A stretch of DNA of 64,000 nt from UTCHB3 sp002050155. GTDB lineage: Bacteria > Bacteroidota > Ignavibacteria > Ignavibacteriales > Ignavibacteriaceae. The notes under the pieces are model-generated. The model made no database searches. It saw only the letters and a list, made by a program, of their open reading frames with translations, and was not told the DNA's origin. Location of the stretch: positions 1,922,001 to 1,986,000 of the forward strand of contig CP129491.1 of assembly GCA_030584105.1 (NCBI GenBank), in the 5' to 3' direction. Positions 42,901 through 51,580 of this stretch are shown here, one piece after another (the first letter of the stretch is position 1; every line of letters starts with the position of its first letter). Made by a program: the position numbers and the translations under genes.

Positions 42901-44206
42901 GGTTCAGCAGTACCGGGTGCCCATCGATGATTCTTTCAAGAATTTCCCAAATTATCGGGTCTTTTCTCTCAACCACCTTTTTGGCGCTTTTCACCGTTTT
43001 GTTGTGGCCTCTTTCAATCAACTTACGGATAATAAGAGGTTTGAAAAGCTCGTAAGCCATATCTTTGGGAAGCCCACACTGATGGAGTTTCAACTCGGGA
43101 CCCACAACAATAACCGACCTGCCGGAATAATCAACCCTTTTACCGAGCAGGTTCTGGCGAAACCTTCCTTGTTTTCCTTTCAGCATATCGCTGAGTGATT
43201 TCAAGGGGCGGTTGTTGTCGCTTCTTACAGCCGAGCCGCGTCTTGAGTTGTCAAAAAGTGCGTCAACCGCCTCCTGCAGCATCCTTTTTTCGTTTCTGAG
43301 GATAACTTCAGGGGCTTTAATATCAATAAGTCTCTTCAGACGGTTGTTACGAATAATCACCCTTCTGTAAAGATCGTTAAGGTCGGAAGTGGCAAATCTT
43401 CCTCCTTCAAGCGGCACCAAAGGTCTTAGTTCCGGCGGGATAACAGGAATGTAGTTCAGCACCATCCATTCCGGTTTGTTCTCCGGTTTGTCGTCTTTGG
43501 TTCTGAAAGCTTCAATAACTCTCAGCCTCTTAAGAAGGTCTTCTTTTTTCTGTTGCGAAGTTTCTCTGTTAAGCTGTTCTTTCAGTTCATAGAAAGTCTC
43601 TTCAATGTTCATCTCTTTGAGCAGCTCTCTGATAGCTTCACCGCCAATTTTTGCGTAAAATTTCTCAGGGTCGTCGTCGGCAAGTTTGTCGTTCCCCGGT
43701 GGTAACGATTTCTGAATCTCCGAGTACTGATCCTCGGTGATAAGGTCGTTAACTCTTAATCCTGTTGGTCCCGGGTTCATCACTACATACGATTCGTAGT
43801 AAACGATTTTTTCCAGTTCTTTGGTTGAGAAACCCAACAGGTTCCCAATTTTAGAAGGAAGAGATTTAAAGAACCAAATATGAACGACAGGCACTGCCAA
43901 GCCGATGTGCCCCATTCTTTCACGACGCACACTTTTCTGCGTTACTTCGACACCGCAGCGGTCGCAGATGATACCTTTATATCTTATTCTTTTATACTTA
44001 CCACAATAGCATTCCCAATCTCTTGTGGGTCCAAAAATCTTTTCACAGAACAGCCCGTCTTTCTCGGGTCTGAAAGATCTGTAGTTGATAGTTTCCGGCT
44101 TTGTTACCTCGCCATGAGACCTGTCAAGTATATCATCCGGGCTTGCTAATGTAATAGTAATGGAATTAACATCCTTAATTACATTTTCCGGCAATCTTAA
44201 TGACAT
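39959..44206 (-). CDS. rpoC: RNA polymerase beta' subunit
   Basis: 1415 residues. Largest subunit of the catalytic core. The N-terminal zinc ribbon has CYCGKYKRIRYKGIICDRCGVEV, the active-site Mg2+ loop is NADFDGDQMAVH near residue 467, and the second zinc site is CESKYGVCAHCYGRNL. The trigger-loop region with MMVDSGARGSSEQVRQLAGMRGLM is intact. 41 bases after rpoB; followed by tandem hairpins. Confidence 0.99.
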   Translation of the reverse strand: MSLRLPENVIKDVNSITITLASPDDILDRSHGEVTKPETINYRSFRPEKDGLFCEKIFGPTRDWECYCGKYKRIRYKGIICDRCGVEVTQKSVRRERMGHIGLAVPVVHIWFFKSLPSKIGNLLGFSTKELEKIVYYESYVVMNPGPTGLRVNDLITEDQYSEIQKSLPPGNDKLADDDPEKFYAKIGGEAIRELLKEMNIEETFYELKEQLNRETSQQKKEDLLKRLRVIEAFRTKDDKPENKPEWMVLNYIPVIPPELRPLVPLEGGRFATSDLNDLYRRVIIRNNRLKRLIDIKAPEVILRNEKRMLQEAVDALFDNSRRGSAVRSDNNRPLKSLSDMLKGKQGRFRQNLLGKRVDYSGRSVIVVGPELKLHQCGLPKDMAYELFKPLIIRKLIERGHNKTVKSAKKVVERKDPIIWEILERIIDGHPVLLNRAPTLHRLGIQAFQPVLIDEKAIRLHPMVCTAFNADFDGDQMAVHVPLSDEAKLEAQLLMLSSHNILSPQNGSPIVVPTQDIVLGVYYLTKKKDGAVGEGMTFADTEEVTVAYNNGAVELHAKVRVRMDGKLVETTVGRVIFNRIVPKEMGYYNQLLVKKSFGAFVNQMFMTLGNKVTAQFLDDLKDLGFLYAMKGGLSISFSDLLVPEEKEVIISEANKKVEQVLNEHENGFITDTERYNKIIDIWTHATNDVGKVLMEKLRESNQGFNPIHMMVDSGARGSSEQVRQLAGMRGLMMKPQKTLSGQAGEIIENPIIANFKEGLSVLEYFISTHGARKGLADTALKTADAGYLTRRLVDVAQDVIITEIDCGTILGIEISALREAGEEREPLTERIVGRVAQGDIIDPRTDEVILENGKMITEEVANVIEDVGLDSVYIRTVLTCESKYGVCAHCYGRNLTNGKLVEIGEAVGVIAAQSIGEPGTQLTLRTFHLGGTSARIATQSQVDTPVEGTAVFNRISYVEKDSIFGKVKVVTGRRGVLEIVDNNDILLRKFDVPYGAELLVNDRQSLRKKQPLYYHDPYNALILSDINGTVQFVDLIDKFTFEQITDDQTGHVQKVVIEPKDKTLTPSIVIENAEGEKRSFNIPAKAFLSVEEGQEISAGTILAKIAKQASKTRDITGGLPRVTELFEARNPQEPAIIAEIEGVVTFGARKKGTREIIVTAVDGSDEKKYSVPISKHTLVQEGDEIPAGEKIIDGPVDPHDILKIKGTNAVQEYLVNEIQEVYRLQGVKINDKHIEVIVRQMLQKIKVVLPGDSRFLEEDVVDKSEFMEENEKLMESVVVTDPGGSILKPGRLISKKKLTELNLELKKRSKPEIQYREAELATFDHMLLGITRAALETESFISAASFQETTKVLANAAVQAKRDTLRGLKENVVMGRLIPAGTGLRKYRQLVVKDENELAMEEATEATAAVVTPSA

Positions 44207-44247
44207 ATAATAAACTCCTTCCGGGTATCTGGTTTCAAATTCTTTAA

Positions 44248-47200
44248 CTACTCTATTTCAACATCAAGGCCCAGACCTTGAAGCTCTTTTATGAGTACAT
44301 TAAACGCTTCGGGCACATTAGGCTCTTGTATGTTCTCGCCTTTAACGATTGATTCATACACCTTAGTTCTACCCGCAACATCATCGGATTTAACAGTGAG
44401 AATCTCCTGCAGGATGTGCGAAGCGCCGTAAGCTTCAAGAGCCCACACTTCCATCTCTCCGAATCTCTGCCCGCCAAATTGCGCTTTACCGCCAAGTGGC
44501 TGCTGCGTGATAAGTGAGTATGGCCCAATCGACCGTGCGTGAAGTTTATCGTCCACAAGGTGACTGAGTTTTAGCATGTAAATGTAGCCACAGGTAACTT
44601 TCTGGTCGAATGCGCTGCCGGTTCTGCCGTCGTACAACTGAATTTTACAGCCTGCGGGCAGATTTGCTTTTTCTAAATATTCGTTGACATCTTTCACCTC
44701 CGCACCGTCGAAAACAGGGGTGGCAAACCTAAGCCCAAGCTCTTTACCCACCCAGCCAAGCGCTGTTTCGTAAAGCTGACCTAAGTTCATACGAGAGGGC
44801 ACGCCAAGCGGGTTGAGTATCATCTCAACTCGGGTACCATCCGGAAGGAAAGGCATATCTTCCTCGGGAACAATCTTGGCTACAACACCTTTATTTCCGT
44901 GCCGCCCTGCCATTTTATCCCCAACGGATACTTTTCTCTTCTTGGCAACATACACTTTTGCAAGCTGTATGATGCCCGGAGGAAGCTCGTCACCGATAAG
45001 TATTTTCTGCTTCTCGCGTTTATAATCTTCATCCAGATCCGCAAGTTTTCTGAGGTAGTTTTTCATCAGCGCCTGAACGAACTCGTTAGCACGCGCATCT
45101 TCGAACCAAGGGAGTTTTTCGTCAAGTTTTTCAATAACTTCAATACCCTCAAGTGTTTCTTCAGTAATCTTCGTTCCGGCTTTAATAACCTCGATCCCGT
45201 GCTCGTCTTTCACACCGAGAGTTTTTTTACCGGCGCAAATTTTAGCGAGTCTTTCGATCATTTTTTTGCGCAGTTCAACTTTATTTCTTGCGTTGGTTGC
45301 GTCAAGTTCTTCATTTAATTTTTTCTCTAAGCGTTTTGATTCAGGATCTTTACGCCTGCGGCTGAAAAGCCTTGTTTTAATAACAGTGCCTCTTAGCCCC
45401 GGTGTTGCACGCAGAGAAGCGTCTTTAACTTCACCGGCTTTATCACCAAAAATCGCTCTGAGCAGTTTCTCTTCCGGTGTCGGGTCAGATTCCCCTTTCG
45501 GGGTCAGTTTACCGATCAGGATGTCGCTTTCTTTAACTTCCGCACCGATTCTGATAATACCGTTTTCATCCAGATTTTTAACGGTTTCTTCACTAACATT
45601 CGGAATTTCACGGGTAAGCTCCTCGTCGCCGCGCTTTGTTTCACGCACCTGAAGTTCGAACTCTTCGATGTGAATCGATGAGAAAACATCGTTTTTCACC
45701 AATTTTTCAGAAAGAATAATGGCGTCTTCAAAGTTGTAACCTCTCCACGGCATGAACGCCACAAGGATGTTTCTTCCAAGTGCCAGTTCGCCCTGATCAG
45801 TGGCAAATCCGTCGGCAAGCACATCACCTTTTTTAACTTTTTGCCCAAGTTTAACGATCGGGCGCTGTGTTATGCTGGTTTCTTGGTTCGTACCTGAAAA
45901 TTTCACCAACTTGTATGTTACAGTTTTAACTTCGTCGAACTCTGTAAGTGCTTCAAATGAAAGTGGATCGATGTTGTAATCAACCACAATCTTGTCTGAA
46001 TCCACATAAATAACTTCACCGTCTTCTTCGGCAACAATTACCGATCGGGTGTCGCGCGCTACTCTGCCTTCCAAACCGGTGCCTACTATCGGCGCTTCAG
46101 GTTTAATTAAAGGAACTGCCTGGCGCTGCATGTTCGAACCCATCAGCGCTCTGTTTGCATCATCGTGTTCTAAGAAGGGAATTAGTGCAGCGGCAGCGCT
46201 TACTATTTGCTCGGGAGCAACATCCATAAATTCAACTTCTTCAGGATGAACTATGGGGAAATCACCTTTTCTGCGGCATTTTACCCTTTCTCTGATGAAT
46301 CTGCCTTCGCCGTCGATCTCTGCGTTTGCCTGAGCAATCGTGTACATATCTTCCTGCTCGGCTGTCAGGTAAACAACCTCATCGGTTACTACACTGTCTT
46401 TAACAACACGGTATGGGGTTTCTAAGAAACCAAATTTGTTAACGCGCGAGAAAATAGTTAACGACGAAATGAGACCGATGTTAGGTCCCTCAGGCGTTTC
46501 GATCGGGCAAAGCCTTCCGTAGTGTGTATAGTGCACATCACGCACCTCGAACCCCGCTCTCTCACGGGTAAGACCACCGGGACCTAAAGCCGACATCCTC
46601 CTCTTATGCGTAAGCTCTGAAAGAGGGTTGGTTTGATCCATAAACTGCGAAAGCTGATTTGTTCCGAAAAACGAGGTTATAACGCTCGAAATGGTTCTTG
46701 CATTAACGAGGTCCTGCGGTGCAAACCCTTCGGCGTCACGAATGGACATTCTGTCTTTAATCGTTCTGGCCATTCTTGCCAAACCGGTGTTGAACTGCTG
46801 CTGCAGTTGCTCTCCGACTGTTCTTACTCTTCTGTTACCAAGGTGATCGATATCGTCAGAAGCGGCGTTTTCCTCTTTCATTAAAATTATATATTTCATA
46901 ATTTCGATGAAATCGCGGGTATCCAGCACTCTGAGATCATCCGGAATAATTCCGCCAAGCTCAAGCTTATCGTTCATTCTGTGCCTTCCAACTTCACCGA
47001 GGTCGTATCTTTTATCGTTAAAGAAGGTTTTTTCCAGCAGTGCTTCTGCTGTTTCAACATCGGGGGCTTCGCCGGTTCTTAACTGCCTGTAAATCGCAAG
47101 AAGCGCTTCCTCTTTGCTGTGTGTTGTGTCTTTTTCAATTGTGTTAAGAATCAGGTTCTGATCTAAGTTAAGGTCTGTTCTGATCAAATTAATCGATTCA

Positions 47201-48024
47201 ACGCCCGCTTCTTTAATCATTGCCAGGGCTTCTTCATCGATAATATCGTTTCTGTTTAAGAAAATCTCGCCGGTGTTTGTGTTGAACACTTCAGTAGCTA
47301 CTTTTCTTGAGAGCAGCGTTTCAAGCTCGATATCATTCAGATCAACTGTTTCGTAAATTCCGAAAATGCTCAGAATTTCATCGTCGGTTTCATAACCTAA
47401 GGCTCTCAGAAGTGTAGTCGAAGGGAATTTCTTCCTTCTGTCTATATATACATTAAGAACATAATTAATATCAGTTGTGAACTCAACCCACGAGCCTTTT
47501 AACGGAATGATCCTCGCAGAGTATAGCGGGGTTCCGTTCGGGTGGATAGTCTGTGCAAAAGCAACACCGGGCGAGCGGTGAAGTTGTGAAACCACAACGC
47601 GCTCTGCACCATTAATTACAAATGTCGCCTGCTCTGTCATATATGGCAGCGTGCCAAGATACACGGTCTGTTGAACCGAGTTTACCCATTCATTTGTATC
47701 GGGGTCTTTCGACGAAAGAGTCATCCTTGCTTTAATAGAAGCGGAGTAAGTCAGCCCTTTTTCACGGCACTCCTGCAAAGAGTATCTTGGTCTTTCGATG
47801 TAATATTCGTCAAAATCTAAGCGGTATTTCGCCCTACTGGTGTCAGGGTTGTCTAAAATGGGGAAATTGCCGGTAAAAACCTGCTGCAACCCCTTGTTTT
47901 CCCTCTGTGCGGGGGCAATATCCATCTGTAAGAAATCGAAAAAAGATTCCTTCTGTACACCCAGCAAATCCGGAATATCAATAACCGGAATGATGTTCCC
48001 GAAGGTAATTCTGTCGTTGTTCAA
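44248..48024 (-). CDS. rpoB: RNA polymerase beta subunit
   Basis: 1258 residues. The rifampicin-binding region reads FFGTNQLSQFMDQTNPLSELTHKRRMSALGPGGLTRERAGFEVRDVHYTHYGRLCPIETPEGPNIGLI with no obvious resistance change at the usual Asp, His and Ser positions. GDKMAGRHGNKGV and the C-terminal GGKAQFGGQRFGEMEVWALEAYGA are conserved. TTG start at 48024 with GAGG eight bases upstream. Upstream lie an attenuator hairpin and a possible internal promoter. Confidence 0.99.
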   Translation of the reverse strand: MNNDRITFGNIIPVIDIPDLLGVQKESFFDFLQMDIAPAQRENKGLQQVFTGNFPILDNPDTSRAKYRLDFDEYYIERPRYSLQECREKGLTYSASIKARMTLSSKDPDTNEWVNSVQQTVYLGTLPYMTEQATFVINGAERVVVSQLHRSPGVAFAQTIHPNGTPLYSARIIPLKGSWVEFTTDINYVLNVYIDRRKKFPSTTLLRALGYETDDEILSIFGIYETVDLNDIELETLLSRKVATEVFNTNTGEIFLNRNDIIDEEALAMIKEAGVESINLIRTDLNLDQNLILNTIEKDTTHSKEEALLAIYRQLRTGEAPDVETAEALLEKTFFNDKRYDLGEVGRHRMNDKLELGGIIPDDLRVLDTRDFIEIMKYIILMKEENAASDDIDHLGNRRVRTVGEQLQQQFNTGLARMARTIKDRMSIRDAEGFAPQDLVNARTISSVITSFFGTNQLSQFMDQTNPLSELTHKRRMSALGPGGLTRERAGFEVRDVHYTHYGRLCPIETPEGPNIGLISSLTIFSRVNKFGFLETPYRVVKDSVVTDEVVYLTAEQEDMYTIAQANAEIDGEGRFIRERVKCRRKGDFPIVHPEEVEFMDVAPEQIVSAAAALIPFLEHDDANRALMGSNMQRQAVPLIKPEAPIVGTGLEGRVARDTRSVIVAEEDGEVIYVDSDKIVVDYNIDPLSFEALTEFDEVKTVTYKLVKFSGTNQETSITQRPIVKLGQKVKKGDVLADGFATDQGELALGRNILVAFMPWRGYNFEDAIILSEKLVKNDVFSSIHIEEFELQVRETKRGDEELTREIPNVSEETVKNLDENGIIRIGAEVKESDILIGKLTPKGESDPTPEEKLLRAIFGDKAGEVKDASLRATPGLRGTVIKTRLFSRRRKDPESKRLEKKLNEELDATNARNKVELRKKMIERLAKICAGKKTLGVKDEHGIEVIKAGTKITEETLEGIEVIEKLDEKLPWFEDARANEFVQALMKNYLRKLADLDEDYKREKQKILIGDELPPGIIQLAKVYVAKKRKVSVGDKMAGRHGNKGVVAKIVPEEDMPFLPDGTRVEMILNPLGVPSRMNLGQLYETALGWVGKELGLRFATPVFDGAEVKDVNEYLEKANLPAGCKIQLYDGRTGSAFDQKVTCGYIYMLKLSHLVDDKLHARSIGPYSLITQQPLGGKAQFGGQRFGEMEVWALEAYGASHILQEILTVKSDDVAGRTKVYESIVKGENIQEPNVPEAFNVLIKELQGLGLDVEIE

Positions 48025-48049
48025 TTGAATAACCTCAAAGTTGTGTTGT

Positions 48050-48057
48050 CAAATCTA
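48050..48057 (-). promoter_or_regulatory. Possible internal -7 element before rpoB
   Basis: Minus strand TAGATTTG, an exact TAnnTTTG, 26 bases before the rpoB TTG and downstream of the attenuator. The -33 position is poor (no TTTG at 20 bases), so this is a weak secondary promoter at best. Confidence 0.35.
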
Positions 48058-48080
48058 AAGGTAGCGAATTTGATCTGAAC

Positions 48081-48123
48081 ATAAATAATAAAAAGCGATA
48101 AGACGAAGAAAGCTCGTCTTATC
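48081..48123 (-). terminator. Attenuator/terminator between rplL and rpoB
   Basis: Minus strand: perfect 10-bp stem (48123-48114 with 48106-48097), 7-base loop, then GCTTTTTATTATTT. In E. coli a partial terminator in the same position lowers rpoBC transcription relative to rplJL; the same role is likely here. Confidence 0.9.
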
Positions 48124-48161
48124 ACTTAATAAACATGTAGCAGAAAAGGTTTCCGTATTGG

Positions 48162-48545
48162 TTACTTCATTTCTACTTTAGCGCCGGCCTCTTCAAGTTC
48201 TTTCTTAACTTTTTCGGCTTCGTCTTTGGATACCTGCTCTTTAATCGGCTTGGGAGCAGCTTCCACTAAGTCTTTAGCTTCTTTCAAGCCTAAACCGGTG
48301 TGTGCTCTAACCACTTTGATAACGCCGATTTTGTTAGCGCCCGCTTCAACGAGCACCACATCGAACTCAGTTTTTTCTTCTGCAGGGGCAGCAGCTTCAG
48401 CAGCACCGCCGGCAACAGCACCAACCACTACAGGGGCGGCAGCCGTAACACCAAATTCATCTTCAAGTGCTTTCTTTAATTCAGCGGCTTCTACAAGGGT
48501 TAAACCTTTGATCGATTCTACTAATTGAGATACTTTCTCTGACAT
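48162..48545 (-). CDS. rplL: Ribosomal protein L7/L12
   Basis: 127 residues from the chosen ATG at 48545 (MSEKVSQLVESIKGLTLVEAAELKKALEDEFGV), which has GGAG nine bases upstream; an ATG at 48560 has none. Ala-rich hinge, then the factor-binding C-terminal domain (EFDVVLVEAGANKIGVIKVVRAHTGLGLKEAKDLVEAAPKPIKE). Stalk protein present in several copies per ribosome. Confidence 0.97.
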   Translation of the reverse strand: MSEKVSQLVESIKGLTLVEAAELKKALEDEFGVTAAAPVVVGAVAGGAAEAAAPAEEKTEFDVVLVEAGANKIGVIKVVRAHTGLGLKEAKDLVEAAPKPIKEQVSKDEAEKVKKELEEAGAKVEMK

Positions 48546-48581
48546 TTCTGGATTCTCCATTTTTTAAATTGTGTTAATCAA

Positions 48582-49103
48582 TTATGCAGCTTTTTTCTTA
48601 GCTACTTCGTCAATAACAGAAACAAGGTCTCTCATTACTGCGTTGATAGCACCAACTATTCCGGATGCAGGTGCATTTATGCTGCCAAGAATACCTGCGA
48701 TAATCTCTGCCTTTGTAGGCAGTTTTGAAAGCAGTTCCAACTGGTCACCGGAGTAATACTGTGTTTCAATGTAACAGGCTTTCAACCCAAATTTTTTGTT
48801 GTCATCATTGAATTTTTTGATGATCTTCGCTGCGGCAACCGGGTTGTCGCTCGCAAATGCAAATCCCGTCATCCCGACGAGAGATTCCTCCAACTTGGGA
48901 TATTTGCCTGATTCTTTAAGAGCACGCTGAAACAAAGAGTTTTTAAAGACTTTGTAAACAACACCCTCTTTTCTAAACTCGCGTCTGAGTTTAGAAATTT
49001 GCTCCACATTAACACCGGAGTAGTCAGTAAGATAAATTGCGGTTGAATCGTTTAGAAGCTCGACGATCTCCGCAATAACTTCTCCTTTTTGTCCTTTATT
49101 CAT
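48582..49103 (-). CDS. rplJ: Ribosomal protein L10
   Basis: 173 residues. Base of the L7/L12 stalk. MNKGQKGEVIAEIVELLNDSTAIYLTDYSGVNVEQISKLRREFRKEGVVYKVFKNSLFQRAL is typical. The 68-base gap before it is too short for the usual L10-binding leader, and no such fold was seen. Confidence 0.97.
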   Translation of the reverse strand: MNKGQKGEVIAEIVELLNDSTAIYLTDYSGVNVEQISKLRREFRKEGVVYKVFKNSLFQRALKESGKYPKLEESLVGMTGFAFASDNPVAAAKIIKKFNDDNKKFGLKACYIETQYYSGDQLELLSKLPTKAEIIAGILGSINAPASGIVGAINAVMRDLVSVIDEVAKKKAA

Positions 49104-49171
49104 TTTTCTTCCGAATCAGTTTCGTTAATACCTGTCGGTATAGAAGCAGTTTATTTTTGTGCGTAATTTCG

Positions 49172-49864
49172 TTAATTAAGTTCTTCTCTTACAATCTTAA
49201 GCCCGGGCCCCATAGTAGAAGAGAGGTAAACAGTCTTCATGTATGTTCCTTTAGAAGTGGCGGGTTTAAGTTTAATCACCTGGCTGATAAGCGCTTTGGT
49301 GTTTTCCGTCAGTTGCTCGGTTGTGAAATCAAGTTTACCAACAGCCGCATGAATGATACCCTGTTTGTTAACACGGAAATCGATCTTACCGGCTTTGACT
49401 TCTTTAACAGCTTTAGCAACATCAGGTGTAACCGTACCGCTTTTCGGGTTGGGCATCAAGCCTTTGGGCCCCAGTATCTTACCGAACTTACCAAGCTGCC
49501 CCATAACATCGGGTGTAGCAATTACTACATCAACATCGGGTACATTTCCTTTTTCTATCTCTGTAAGATATTCCTGAAATCCGGCGTATTCAGCCCCGGC
49601 GTCAAGTGCTTCCTGAATTTTGGGCCCCTGTGTAACCACAAGCACCTTCACACTTTTACCGGTTCCGTGAGGAAGTGAAACAGTTCCGCGAACCATCTGG
49701 TCGGCATGCCTGGGGTCAACGCCAAGCCTTAGAGCGCATTCCAGTGATTCGGTGAACTTAACATTCGAGAGCTCTTTAAGCGTATCGATCGCTTTATCGA
49801 TCGTGTACTCTTTGTCTCTGTCAACTTTTTGAAGAACCGCTTTATAGCGTTTTGAAATTTTCAT
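49172..49864 (-). CDS. rplA: Ribosomal protein L1
   Basis: 230 residues. MKISKRYKAVLQKVDRDKEYTIDKAIDTLKELSNVKFTESLECALRLGVDPRHADQMVRGTVSLPHGTGK and KFGKILGPKGLMPNPKSGTVT. L1 stalk protein that assists tRNA release. Between rplK and rplJ. Confidence 0.98.
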   Translation of the reverse strand: MKISKRYKAVLQKVDRDKEYTIDKAIDTLKELSNVKFTESLECALRLGVDPRHADQMVRGTVSLPHGTGKSVKVLVVTQGPKIQEALDAGAEYAGFQEYLTEIEKGNVPDVDVVIATPDVMGQLGKFGKILGPKGLMPNPKSGTVTPDVAKAVKEVKAGKIDFRVNKQGIIHAAVGKLDFTTEQLTENTKALISQVIKLKPATSKGTYMKTVYLSSTMGPGLKIVREELN

Positions 49865-49876
49865 ATTCAGCCTCCT

Positions 49877-50302
49877 TTATCCTTCCACCGTAATACCCAT
49901 CGAGCGGGCAGTACCTGCAATCATTGCAACGGCGGCGTCTAAAGTGTTGGCGTTCAGATCGACCATCTTCAGCTGAGCGATCTCTTCTAATTGCTTGCGG
50001 GTAACCTTGGCTACCTTGGTCCTGTTCGGTTCGGCTGACCCGCCCTTTATGTTGGCAGACCTTATCAAAAGAACCGCTGCAGGAGGTGTTTTTGTAATAA
50101 AAGTAAACGACTTGTCGGTGTAAACAGTTATCACCACAGGGATGATAAGCCCGTCCTGACCGGCTGTCTTGGCGTTAAATTGTTTACAAAACTCCATAAT
50201 GTTCACGCCTTTTTGACCTAAAGCCGGCCCTACCGGTGGAGACGGGTTGGCTTTTCCGGCGGGAATCTGGAGTTTTATATATCCGGTGATCTTTTTTGCC
50301 AT
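49877..50302 (-). CDS. rplK: Ribosomal protein L11
   Basis: 141 residues. AKKITGYIKLQIPAGKANPSPPVGPALGQKGVNIMEFCKQFNAKT and the rRNA-binding C-terminal domain ending AGTARSMGITVEG. GTPase-associated centre. After nusG by 32 bases. Confidence 0.98.
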   Translation of the reverse strand: MAKKITGYIKLQIPAGKANPSPPVGPALGQKGVNIMEFCKQFNAKTAGQDGLIIPVVITVYTDKSFTFITKTPPAAVLLIRSANIKGGSAEPNRTKVAKVTRKQLEEIAQLKMVDLNANTLDAAVAMIAGTARSMGITVEG

Positions 50303-50334
50303 TTTATAAACCTGTTAATAAATTAATTGTTTGT

Positions 50335-50868
50335 TTAGTGTACAAGCTCTGCCTGAACAAAGTCAATCTCTACAGGGGTTTGTCTTCCGAAAATGGAAAC
50401 GAGAACTTTAATCTTCATCCTCTCTTCATTCACTTCTTCAACCAACCCTGAGAAATTGTTGAATGGGCCGTCTATAATTTTTACCGTGTCCCCCATTCTG
50501 AATACGGTGTCTAATCTTTCTGAATCTTCATCCTGTTTTACACGACCGACAATCCTCTTTACTTCGTCGTCGCGCAGCGGTGAAGGGTTTTTACCGCCTA
50601 AGAAACCAATAACCGATTGCGTGTTGTTAATGAAATCTTTAACCTGAGCGTCTAAATCAACACAAATAAGAATATATCCCGGCAGAAAACTTCTGATTTT
50701 GCTTCGTTTTTTACCGTCTTTCACCTCATAGATTTTTTCCTGAGGGAGCAGCACTTCAGAAATTTTTTCGGCAAGCTTGCTGTTATCACGGCTTCCGGCT
50801 TCAATTAGCCCCTTCACTCTGGCTTCGTGCCCTGAAAGGGTCTGCAGAACATACCATCTGTGTTCCAT
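50335..50868 (-). CDS. nusG: Transcription termination/antitermination factor NusG
   Basis: About 177 residues. The NGN domain (HRWYVLQTLSGHEARVKGLIE, then RSFLPGYILICVDLD) is followed by a KOW domain (FRMGDTVKIIDGPFNNFSGLVEEVNEERMKIKVLVSIFGRQTPVEIDFVQAEL). Couples polymerase to ribosome or Rho. ATG at 50868 has AAGG five bases upstream; GTG at 50874 is the alternative. Confidence 0.97.
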   Translation of the reverse strand: MEHRWYVLQTLSGHEARVKGLIEAGSRDNSKLAEKISEVLLPQEKIYEVKDGKKRSKIRSFLPGYILICVDLDAQVKDFINNTQSVIGFLGGKNPSPLRDDEVKRIVGRVKQDEDSERLDTVFRMGDTVKIIDGPFNNFSGLVEEVNEERMKIKVLVSIFGRQTPVEIDFVQAELVH

Positions 50869-50875
50869 ATTCACC

Positions 50876-51058
50876 TTAGTACAGGAAACTTACAAGATAG
50901 TTAACACCCTGGTCAATCACATAACATAAAACTGCGAAAACCAACGATGATATGATAACAACAGTGGTTGAAGCTTTTAACTCGGGGCGCGTCGGCCAGG
51001 TTACTTTCTTCATTTCCTTTACGATATCTTCGTAAAGCTTAATAATTTTTTGTTTCAT
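50876..51058 (-). CDS. secE: Preprotein translocase subunit SecE
   Basis: 60 residues from the ATG at 51058: MKQKIIKLYEDIVKEMKKVTWPTRPELKASTTVVIISSLVFAVLCYVIDQGVNYLVSFLY, with the conserved VTWPTRPE amphipathic segment and one membrane helix. A longer frame to 51112 would run into tRNA-Trp and is rejected. Confidence 0.96.
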   Translation of the reverse strand: MKQKIIKLYEDIVKEMKKVTWPTRPELKASTTVVIISSLVFAVLCYVIDQGVNYLVSFLY

Positions 51059-51085
51059 TAGTGGACTTTCTCGGGCTGTTTTGAG

Positions 51086-51158
<73 letters not shown>

Positions 51159-51164
51159 ATTGGG

Positions 51165-51314
51165 TTATTTAGTCTCTTTATGAACTACCGGTTTGTTGCA
51201 CCAACGGCAGTACTTCTTAAACTCTACTCTGGCCGGATGTTTACGCTTGTTTTTTGTAGTGGAGTAATTTCTTCTCTTACACTCGGTACACTCAAGTGTG
51301 ATAATATCTCTCAT
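51165..51314 (-). CDS. rpmG: Ribosomal protein L33 (zinc-binding form)
   Basis: 49 residues: MRDIITLECTECKRRNYSTTKNKRKHPARVEFKKYCRWCNKPVVHKETK. The two CxxC pairs mark the zinc-binding form. It sits between tRNA-Thr and tRNA-Trp, where many genomes carry tuf and rpmG before secE; tuf is in the str operon here. Confidence 0.97.
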   Translation of the reverse strand: MRDIITLECTECKRRNYSTTKNKRKHPARVEFKKYCRWCNKPVVHKETK

Positions 51315-51353
51315 TTTGCAACCTGGTTATATTCTTTTTCTTTTCTTTTCTTG

Positions 51354-51426
51354 AGCTGACGACCGGGATTGAACCGGTGACCTCATCCTTACCAAGGATG
51401 TGCTCTACCAACTGAGCTACGTCAGC
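51354..51426 (-). tRNA. tRNA-Thr (anticodon GGT)
   Basis: 73 bases. Acceptor GCTGACG/CGTCAGC, D arm GTAGCTCAGTTGGTAGAGC, anticodon stem CATCC/GGATG with loop TTGGTAA, T loop TTCAATC, discriminator T. CCA not encoded. Confidence 0.97.
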
Positions 51427-51491
51427 ATTTTTTTGCAAAAAAAATGAAAGAAGCGGGCGCTGTCTTTCATCTGTTTTTTTTATTCTCTGTG

Positions 51492-51563
51492 AGCGGGAGA
51501 CGGGACTCGAACCCGCGACCAACAGCTTGGAAGGCTGTGACTCTACCACTGAGTTACTCCCGC
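51492..51563 (-). tRNA. tRNA-Gly (anticodon TCC)
   Basis: 72 bases. Acceptor GCGGGAG/CTCCCGC, anticodon stem ACAGC/GCTGT with loop CTTCCAA, T arm GCGGG-TTCGAGT-CCCGT, discriminator T. CCA not encoded. Confidence 0.97.
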
Positions 51564-51580
51564 TTTTTATTTTCTTTTTG

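Noticed and set aside
49104..49171. L10-binding autoregulatory leader before rplJ
   Set aside because: The spacer is only 68 bases and shows no kink-turn or paired stems of the known L10 leader.
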